Below, piece by piece: positions 1 through 5,122 of a stretch of DNA of 6,266 nucleotides. The notes under the pieces are model-generated. The model saw only the letters and a program-made list of their open reading frames with translations, made no database searches and was not told the DNA's origin. Position numbers and translations under genes: made by a program. The stretch is from positions 1 through 6,266 of the forward strand of contig NZ_JAVHLH010000170.1 in the NCBI RefSeq assembly GCF_031082345.1, given 5' to 3'. Each line of letters begins with the position of its first letter. Position 1 is the first letter of the stretch. The stretch is from Brevundimonas sp. GTDB lineage: Bacteria > Pseudomonadota > Alphaproteobacteria > Caulobacterales > Caulobacteraceae.

Positions 1-2214
1 GGCCCGGCCCGGGCCAGCGGGAATTTCTACCTCGGGGGCGACCGGATCCGCCTGACTGACGTCGACCTCGATGCGGGCGGGGTGACGGCGCAGGGCGCGA
101 TCGCCCTGTCCAACCGCGTCCCCTCGAGCGCCGACCTGACCTTCACGGCTCGCCCGGGGGCATTCCTCGCCTCGGGCACGGCCGATGGCCGCATCCGCCT
201 GACCGAAGGCGCCGGGGCCGAGACCGCCATACTCGATGTCACCGGCCGCAATGTCCGCCTCGCCGGATCGTCCTGGATCATCCGCTCGCTGGACCTGAGC
301 GGTCGCGGCACGCTGGACCGCCTGCCCTTCACCGTGAAGGCCGACGTCGGCGGCGCCACCCCGGTCAGCTTCGACGGAACCGGCGTCTATTCCCGCCAGG
401 CGAACGCCCAGACCATCGTGCTGGAAGGCTCGGGCCGGGTCCGCGAGATCGCCTTCGTCACGCGCAACCCGGCGGTCGTGGCCCTGTCCGGGGACGGCCG
501 CGTGGTCCGGGTCGACCTCGGGGTCGGCGGCGGCGTCCTGACCGGAGAACTGCGCCAGGATTCCCGCGCCGCCATCATCGAGGCCAATCTGACCAGCGTC
601 GAACTGGGATCCCTCGCCCCCGACCTGCGCGGCCGGGTGACCGGACGGCTGTCGCTGCGGGGGTCGGGCGACGACCTTTCGGGTTCGGCGAACGTGGCGC
701 TTGAGGACGTGCGCAGCATCGACGCGCCGCGCGGCCTCGCCATCGACGGCACCCTGAACGCCGTGCTGGTCGACAACACCCTGCGCGTCCAGGCCCAGGT
801 CGCCGACGAAGGCGCGGTGCGGGCGAACGCCGACATCACCCTGCCCGTGGAGGCTTCGGCCGCTCCGCTGCGCCTGGCCGTGGTTCGGACCCGGCCGATG
901 TCCGGCGAGATCGACATCCAGGGACAGGTGCAGCCGGTCTGGGACCTGTTCCTCGGCGGCGAGCGGTCGCTGTCCGGCAACATCAACGCCCGCGCGACCC
1001 TGGCCGGCTCGATCGCCGCGCCCCGCATCAACGGACGGATGGACCTGTGGGAGGGCGGGTTCCGCGACAACGCCACGGGCCTGCAGCTGCGGGACGTGAC
1101 CCTGGCCAGCCGGTTCGACGACACCACCGCCATGATCGAGAGCTTCTCGGCCACGGATGGATCGGGCGGCCGGGTGTCCGGCGACGGTCGCATCGGCCTG
1201 CGCGAAGGCTCCGGCTCCAGCGTCGAGCTGACCCTCACCCGGTTCACGATCATCGACAACGATATCGCCGAGGCGCGCGCGTCCGGCCCGCTCAGCGTGG
1301 TCCGGGCCGAGGACGGCAAGATCCAGCTGACCGGCCGCATCGACATCGACGAGGCCACCATTCAGGCGAACCCGCCGGGCTCCAACGGCATCGTCCGCAT
1401 GGATGTGGTCGAGATCAACAAGCCCGGCGGGGATGTTCCCGAGGAAGAGCAGAACCGACCCCGCGGTCCGCAAATCGGCGTCGACATCGCCATCCGCTCG
1501 CCCGGAGGCGACGTGCGCGTGGTCGGGCGCGGGCTGAATGTGGAGATGAACGTCAACGCCCGGGTGACCGGCACGATCAACCGGCCGACCCTGACCGGGA
1601 CCGCACAGGTGGTGCGGGGCGACTATGACTTCGGCGGCAAGCGCTTCATCTTCGATGATCGGGGCGTGGTCACCCTGTCGACCCGCCCGAGCCAGATTCG
1701 CCTCAACCTGACCGCGACCCGGGACGACCCCGCCCTGACGGCCACCATCCGGGTCACCGGCACGGCGGCGCGGCCCGAGATCGCCCTGACCTCGACTCCG
1801 GAACTGCCGCAGGACGAGATCCTGTCACAGGTGCTGTTCGGGCGGTCGGCGTCCCAGCTGTCGGCCTTCGAGGCGGCGCAGCTGGCCGCCAGTGTGGGCG
1901 CCCTGGCCGGGGGCGGCGGCTTCGACGTGATCGGTAATCTGCGGGAACTGGCCGGTCTGGACCGGCTGTCGTTCGGCGGCGAGGCGTCCAGCCTGACCGT
2001 CGCGGGGGGGCGCTACATCACCGACGACGTCTATCTGGAGATCATCGGCGGCGGCGAGGACGGCGCAGTGGTCAATGTCGAGTGGCAGGTGCGTCGCAAC
2101 CTGACCATCAGCTCGAAATTCGGCGGACAGGGCGAGGCCAGCCTGTCGATTCGCTGGCGCCGCCAGTCCCGCCAGCCGGGCGCCGATCGCGAGGACCGGC
2201 GCCCGAACCGGTAG
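1..2214 (+). CDS. tamB: TamB, translocation and assembly module subunit (C-terminal part; 5' end outside window)
   Basis: The frame is open from the first base and ends at TAG 2212-2214, giving 737 visible residues of a protein that is usually well over 1000 residues long. TamB is anchored in the inner membrane, spans the periplasm as a long beta-rich groove and works with the Omp85 protein TamA in outer-membrane biogenesis and envelope lipid transport. The visible part is a long run of alternating hydrophobic and polar beta strands with few charged helices. The TamB/DUF490 C-terminal domain is clear: VRGDYDFGGKRFIFDDRG (about 1612-1665), then a G-T-A-A-R-P-E-I strand, then LPQDEILSQVLFGRSASQLS (about 1804-1863) followed by an EAAQLA helix and a glycine-rich turn. 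Near the end come GGRYITDDVYLEI and a W-Q-V-R-R-N-L-T-I-S strand typical of the family. The last strand (LSIRWRR) is followed by a polar tail of about 16 residues. GTG 82 is an internal valine, not the start. tamA would be expected upstream. The next gene converges on it. Confidence 0.93.
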   Translation, partial: GPARASGNFYLGGDRIRLTDVDLDAGGVTAQGAIALSNRVPSSADLTFTARPGAFLASGTADGRIRLTEGAGAETAILDVTGRNVRLAGSSWIIRSLDLSGRGTLDRLPFTVKADVGGATPVSFDGTGVYSRQANAQTIVLEGSGRVREIAFVTRNPAVVALSGDGRVVRVDLGVGGGVLTGELRQDSRAAIIEANLTSVELGSLAPDLRGRVTGRLSLRGSGDDLSGSANVALEDVRSIDAPRGLAIDGTLNAVLVDNTLRVQAQVADEGAVRANADITLPVEASAAPLRLAVVRTRPMSGEIDIQGQVQPVWDLFLGGERSLSGNINARATLAGSIAAPRINGRMDLWEGGFRDNATGLQLRDVTLASRFDDTTAMIESFSATDGSGGRVSGDGRIGLREGSGSSVELTLTRFTIIDNDIAEARASGPLSVVRAEDGKIQLTGRIDIDEATIQANPPGSNGIVRMDVVEINKPGGDVPEEEQNRPRGPQIGVDIAIRSPGGDVRVVGRGLNVEMNVNARVTGTINRPTLTGTAQVVRGDYDFGGKRFIFDDRGVVTLSTRPSQIRLNLTATRDDPALTATIRVTGTAARPEIALTSTPELPQDEILSQVLFGRSASQLSAFEAAQLAASVGALAGGGGFDVIGNLRELAGLDRLSFGGEASSLTVAGGRYITDDVYLEIIGGGEDGAVVNVEWQVRRNLTISSKFGGQGEASLSIRWRRQSRQPGADREDRRPNR

Positions 2215-2216
2215 GC

Positions 2217-2747
2217 TCAGTAGGCCTGGGCGTCGCGGAACTTGCCGAGGGCGTTGGCGCCGCGGATGCCGGCGATGTGCAGGATCAGCTGGATGACCAG
2301 CAGGGCCAACCCGCCCCAGGTCTGCCACGCCGGCGCGGCGGCGGCGGCGGCGGGGATATCCAGCTGCTCGGCCATGACCATGCCCAGCGCAGTGGTGCCC
2401 AGTCCATAAACCACCAGAACGGTGAACAGGATCGGGATCACGATGTTCGGCTTGAACCACTGGACGAGGCCGAGGATCAGCTGGATCACGACCAGCACGC
2501 CGGCGAACACCATCGCCCCGCCGGCCATCATCTCCGTCATGCCCGCGGCCTCCGGGGAGGTGGCGGCGGCTTCCGCCATGGCGGCTTCCATCATGGGGGC
2601 GCCGGGCCCCATCAGCCAGACGATCCCGATGACCCCCCAGATCGCGCCGAGAAATATAGCGATGGCGCTGGCGCGCGCCGCGGCTTTCGCTTCCGCGGCG
2701 TTCGTGATCGCAGCGGTCGGGTTCATCCCCCTCACCATGTCGGTCAT
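2217..2747 (-). CDS. Small integral membrane protein with four predicted helices, family not recognised
   Basis: This 176-residue protein has no family that I recognise. The ATG at 2747 was chosen because a strong Shine-Dalgarno (GGAGGA) lies 7 bases upstream; the open frame runs on to 2861, but that extension is proline, glycine and arginine rich and covers the promoter region. Hydrophobic segments at about residues 27-46, 78-97, 101-124 and 144-161 predict four membrane helices. Positive residues in the N-terminal segment (R6, K21, R25) and C-terminal tail (R162, K169, R171) suggest both ends face the cytoplasm. The first loop (about 47-77) is rich in Met, Ala and Glu, with eight Met between residues 46 and 79, and has no Cys or His. 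Helices 2 and 4 share VIQLIL. A six-alanine run (133-138) sits in the second loop. The gene ends 2 bases from the tamB stop on the other strand and diverges from the arginine-catabolism operon, so it appears to be a single-gene transcript. Codon use matches the neighbours. It is very likely a real protein; its function is unknown. Confidence 0.85.
   Translation of the reverse strand: MTDMVRGMNPTAAITNAAEAKAAARASAIAIFLGAIWGVIGIVWLMGPGAPMMEAAMAEAAATSPEAAGMTEMMAGGAMVFAGVLVVIQLILGLVQWFKPNIVIPILFTVLVVYGLGTTALGMVMAEQLDIPAAAAAAPAWQTWGGLALLVIQLILHIAGIRGANALGKFRDAQAY
2335..2352. repeat. (GCG)6 trinucleotide tract encoding a poly-alanine run
   Basis: Six perfect GCG units on the + strand encode most of the AAAAAA run (residues 133-138) in the second loop of the reverse-strand membrane protein. 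Unit gain or loss would stay in frame, so length variation by replication slippage could be tolerated. In DNA this rich in GC such a tract can also arise by composition alone. Confidence 0.7.
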
Positions 2748-2754
2748 GCCAGTG

Positions 2755-2760
2755 TCCTCC
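2755..2760 (-). promoter_or_regulatory. Shine-Dalgarno site of the reverse-strand membrane protein
   Basis: Read on the reverse strand this is GGAGGA, 7 bases before the ATG at 2747. It is a near-perfect anti-16S match and decides the start codon against the longer open frame that reaches 2861. It is the clearest ribosome binding site in the window. Confidence 0.8.
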
Positions 2761-2777
2761 CTGTTTGGCCGCCACAC

Positions 2778-2803
2778 CCTATAAGGGCCGGGGCCCGGTG
2801 CAA
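2778..2803 (-). promoter_or_regulatory. Candidate promoter of the reverse-strand membrane protein
   Basis: On the reverse strand, TTGCAC (2803-2798) is followed after 14 bases by TATAGG (2783-2778). The short spacing would suit the 10-14 base gap described for Caulobacter housekeeping promoters better than the E. coli 17 base gap. Transcription would start near 2771, giving a leader of about 24 bases that contains the GGAGGA ribosome site. The match was made by eye and is partial. Confidence 0.35.
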
Positions 2804-2822
2804 CGCACAATCGGCGGCCGCC

Positions 2823-2851
2823 TTCACCTTTGCCGTCGGCGCCGCTAGGGT
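2823..2851 (+). promoter_or_regulatory. Candidate promoter of the M20-astA-astD operon, probably giving a leaderless mRNA
   Basis: GCTAGGGT (2844-2851) resembles the Caulobacter -10 consensus GCTANAWC, and TTCACC (2823-2828) is a possible -35 with 4 of 6 matches to TTGACA. TTGCCG (2830-2835) is an alternative -35, but the gap is then only 8 bases. Only 8 bases separate the -10 element from the ATG at 2860, so transcription would begin at or within a few bases of the start codon. No Shine-Dalgarno precedes this ATG, which agrees with leaderless translation. No ArgR-like operator was recognised. Confidence 0.35.
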
Positions 2852-2859
2852 CCGGCCGC

Positions 2860-4110
2860 ATGCGGATTCTCCCTCACGACCAGACCGTGCTCGACCATGT
2901 CGCGGCGCGGGAGACGGCCATCGTCGGCCGGGCGGTCGACTGGGCCGGGGTCAACTCCGGCAGCCGCAACGCCGCCGGACTGGCGCGCATGCTCGACCTG
3001 CTGGAGGCCGCGGCCGCGCCGCTGTCGGCCGAAGTGGCGCGCCTGCCCACCGCCGGCTCGACCAGCGTCGGCGACGACGGCGTCGTGCGTGAAGAGGCCT
3101 ACGCCGACGCCCTGAAGATCAGCAAGCGGCCGCAGGCGCCGGTGCAGGTGATCCTGACCGGCCATTACGACACCGTCTTTCCGGCGGAGAGCGCCTTCCA
3201 GACCGTCACGACCCGCGCCGACGGCGCCCTGAACGGGCCGGGCGTCGCCGACATGAAGGGCGGGATCAGCGTCATGCTGGCGGCGCTGGAGGCGTTCGAG
3301 ACCCATCCCGAGCGCGACCGCGTCGGCTGGACCGTGCTGCTCTCGCCGGACGAGGAGATCGGCTCGCCCGCCTCGGCCCCCCTGCTGGCCGAACTGGGCG
3401 CGCGGGGACACGTGGGCATGACCTATGAGCCGGCCCTGGCCGACGGCACCCTGGCGGGGGCGCGCAAGGGCAGCGGCAACTACCATCTGATCGTCAGCGG
3501 CAAAGCCGCTCACGCCGGGCGGGCCTTCGAGGAGGGCGCCAACGCCGTCGCCGGCGCCGCCATTCTCGCCGCCCGGCTGCATGCGCTGAACAGCCGGCGC
3601 GAGGGCGTCACCGTCAATGTCGCCAGGATCGCCGGCGGCGGTCCGCTGAACGTCGTCGCCGACAACGCCGTGGTCCGTTTCAATGTCCGCGTGCCGGACA
3701 AGGCCGCGTCCGACTGGATCGAGGCGGCGGTGCGCGAGATCGCGGCCGAGCCGCCCTTCCCCGGCCTGACCCTGGACCTGCACGGCGGCATGACCCGCCC
3801 GCCCAAGCCGATGGACGCCAGCCAGTCCGCCCTGTTCGAGGCCGTGCGAGAGACCGGCGCCCTGCTGGGCCAGGCCATCGCCTGGAAGCCCTCGGGCGGC
3901 GTCTGCGAGGGCAACAATCTGCACGCCGCCGGCCTGCCCAATATCGACACCCTCGGGGTGCTGGGCGGCGACATCCATTCGGACCAGGAGTTCGCCTGGC
4001 CCGCCAGCTTCGTCGAACGCGCACAGCTCGGCGCCCTGATCCTGTGCAAGATCGCCTCGGGCGAGATCGACGCCCTCAAACTGAAGTCCCTGCGTCTGGA
4101 GACGATGTAA
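2860..4110 (+). CDS. M20-family metallo-amidohydrolase, candidate N-succinylglutamate desuccinylase
   Basis: This 416-residue cytoplasmic protein (no signal peptide or membrane segment) has every catalytic feature of the M20 family (ArgE, DapE, carboxypeptidase G2). Metal ligand H102 and catalytic D104 lie in GHYDTV; bridging D131 lies in GPGVADMKGG; base E165 and ligand E166 lie in SPDEEIGS; E190 lies in TYEPA; and the last ligand H373 lies in GGDIHSDQE. Family knowledge: glutamate rather than aspartate at the E190 position is typical of deacylase and carboxypeptidase-type members. The lid/dimerisation domain runs from about 205 to 315 and has the expected GKAAHAG histidine (H218), N264 and R277. 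ATG 2860 was chosen because a -10-like element immediately precedes it; an upstream in-frame TTG at 2830 would lie inside that promoter. The gene stands first in an operon, 4 bases before astA. By context I infer that it removes succinate from N-succinylglutamate, the final AST step, in place of AstE. It could instead be a general acylamino acid or peptide hydrolase. Family assignment is firm; the substrate is inferred. Confidence 0.92.
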   Translation: MRILPHDQTVLDHVAARETAIVGRAVDWAGVNSGSRNAAGLARMLDLLEAAAAPLSAEVARLPTAGSTSVGDDGVVREEAYADALKISKRPQAPVQVILTGHYDTVFPAESAFQTVTTRADGALNGPGVADMKGGISVMLAALEAFETHPERDRVGWTVLLSPDEEIGSPASAPLLAELGARGHVGMTYEPALADGTLAGARKGSGNYHLIVSGKAAHAGRAFEEGANAVAGAAILAARLHALNSRREGVTVNVARIAGGGPLNVVADNAVVRFNVRVPDKAASDWIEAAVREIAAEPPFPGLTLDLHGGMTRPPKPMDASQSALFEAVRETGALLGQAIAWKPSGGVCEGNNLHAAGLPNIDTLGVLGGDIHSDQEFAWPASFVERAQLGALILCKIASGEIDALKLKSLRLETM

Positions 4111-4114
4111 CCCC

Positions 4115-5122
4115 ATGCTCGTCGTCCGACCCGCCGGCCCCGCCGACCTCGATCACCTGCTGGAACTGGCCATCCTCAGCGGCCCCGGCTTCACCAGCCT
4201 GCCCGAGGACCCCGACCAGCTGGCCGAACGGCTCGAGCTCGCCCGGGACAGCTTCTCCGGCCAGCTGGCGGCGCCGGACTGCTGGTACACCCTGATGCTC
4301 GAGGAGTCGGAGACCGGCGACGTCGACGGCGTCGGCTCGGTCAAGGCCGCGGTCGGGCTGAACCGGCCGTTCTTCTCGTTCCGGCTGGTCAAGAACACCC
4401 AGTCCTCGCCTTCGCTCGGGGTCAGGCTGGATCACCACACCCTGGTGCTGGTCAACGAGTGCACCGGCTGGTCCGAAGTCGGGTCGCTGTTCCTCAAGGC
4501 CGACCGGCGCAAGGGCGGCGCGGGCCGCCTGCTCAGCCAGTCGCGCTACATGCTGATCGGGGCCCAGCCGGAGCTGTTCGCCGACAATGTGTTGGCCGAA
4601 CTGCGCGGCGTGTTCACGCCCGACGGCGCCTGCCCGTTCTGGGACCATGTGGCGCACAAATTCTTCCCGATGGACTTCGACGACGCCGACCGCATGACCG
4701 GCTCGACCGACAAGCAGTTCATCCTCGACCTGTCGCCGCGCCATCCGATCTACGTCGAGCTGCTGCCCGAGCCCGCCCGGTCTGTGATCGGCAAGGTCCA
4801 TCCGCAGGGGGTGCCGGCCATGGCCCTGCTGGAAAGCGAGGGCTTCCGGCCCAACGGCCTGGTCGACATCTTCGACGCCGGGCCGACCGTGTCGTGCCAG
4901 CGCGACAACATCCGCACCGTCCGCGACGCGCGCAGCCTGACTGTGCGGATCGCCGACGAGGTCGAGGCCGAACTGCCGGCCCTTATCTCGACCGACAGCG
5001 TCGCCGCCTTCCGCGCCGTCCGCCAGCGGGCCGCGGTCGAAGGCGACGCGGTCACCCTGAACCGCGAAACCGCCGACGCCCTGAAGGTGCGGTCCGGCGA
5101 CACCGTGCGGGTGAAGACATGA
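4115..5122 (+). CDS. astA: Arginine N-succinyltransferase
   Basis: AstA transfers succinyl from succinyl-CoA to the alpha-amino group of arginine, the first step of the AST route of arginine breakdown. At 335 residues it has the usual family length and, from memory, aligns almost without gaps to E. coli AstA over its first 230 residues. Visible family blocks are VRPAGPADLD at the N terminus, TSLPED, VGLNRPF (80-86), SEVGSLFL (120-127), GGAGRLLSQSRYM (134-146), AELRGVF, CPFWDHV, KFFPMDF, RHPIYVELL, VIGKVHPQGVPA (224-235), LLESEGFRP and DIFDAGPT (251-258). H229 in the VHPQ motif falls at the position annotated as the active-site residue in E. coli AstA. The ATG is 4 bases after the hydrolase stop; a weak GGAG (4098-4101) inside that gene is 13 bases away, so translational coupling is likely. 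The gene ends in an ATGA overlap with astD. A single astA preceded by a hydrolase, with no aruF-like paralogue, suggests a homo-oligomer rather than the two-subunit AruFG of Pseudomonas. Confidence 0.96.
   Translation: MLVVRPAGPADLDHLLELAILSGPGFTSLPEDPDQLAERLELARDSFSGQLAAPDCWYTLMLEESETGDVDGVGSVKAAVGLNRPFFSFRLVKNTQSSPSLGVRLDHHTLVLVNECTGWSEVGSLFLKADRRKGGAGRLLSQSRYMLIGAQPELFADNVLAELRGVFTPDGACPFWDHVAHKFFPMDFDDADRMTGSTDKQFILDLSPRHPIYVELLPEPARSVIGKVHPQGVPAMALLESEGFRPNGLVDIFDAGPTVSCQRDNIRTVRDARSLTVRIADEVEAELPALISTDSVAAFRAVRQRAAVEGDAVTLNRETADALKVRSGDTVRVKT

Noticed and set aside
82..84. GTG as the start of the tamB frame
   Set aside because: The frame is open back to base 1 and the codons before it read like the same beta-rich protein, so the true start is outside the window.
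387..1361. Reverse-strand open frame antisense to tamB
   Set aside because: Ser-, Arg- and Pro-rich translation without domains; the opposite strand is a clear TamB. It is a shadow of GC-rich coding sequence.
1825..2775. Reverse-strand frame of 316 codons overlapping tamB and the membrane-protein gene
   Set aside because: It is in a different frame from the membrane protein and translates to a repetitive His-, Arg- and Gly-rich chain. The competing frame has membrane helices and a ribosome site.
2784..2798. GC-rich partial palindrome in the divergent intergenic region as a terminator or operator
   Set aside because: The symmetry is imperfect, there is no T run, and such words are expected by chance at this base composition. 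It also falls in the spacer of the candidate reverse promoter.
2830..2859. Upstream TTG start for the M20 gene
   Set aside because: It would place the start inside the candidate promoter, has no ribosome site, and adds residues unlike the family.
2748..2861. Longer N terminus for the reverse-strand membrane protein, starting at 2861
   Set aside because: The extra 38 residues are Gly-, Pro- and Arg-rich, cover the promoter region and would sit before a strong GGAGGA site that is correctly spaced from ATG 2747.
2082..3092. Forward frame of 336 codons spanning the tamB end, the reverse gene and the hydrolase start
   Set aside because: It crosses three supported genes and the promoter region, with a composition typical of an out-of-frame translation.
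2845..4116. Long reverse-strand open frame of 423 codons, fully antisense to the M20 gene
   Set aside because: Its translation is low in complexity (Gly, Arg, His, Gln rich) with no recognisable motif, while the forward strand has a complete M20 active site. In DNA this rich in GC, antisense frames stay open by codon bias.
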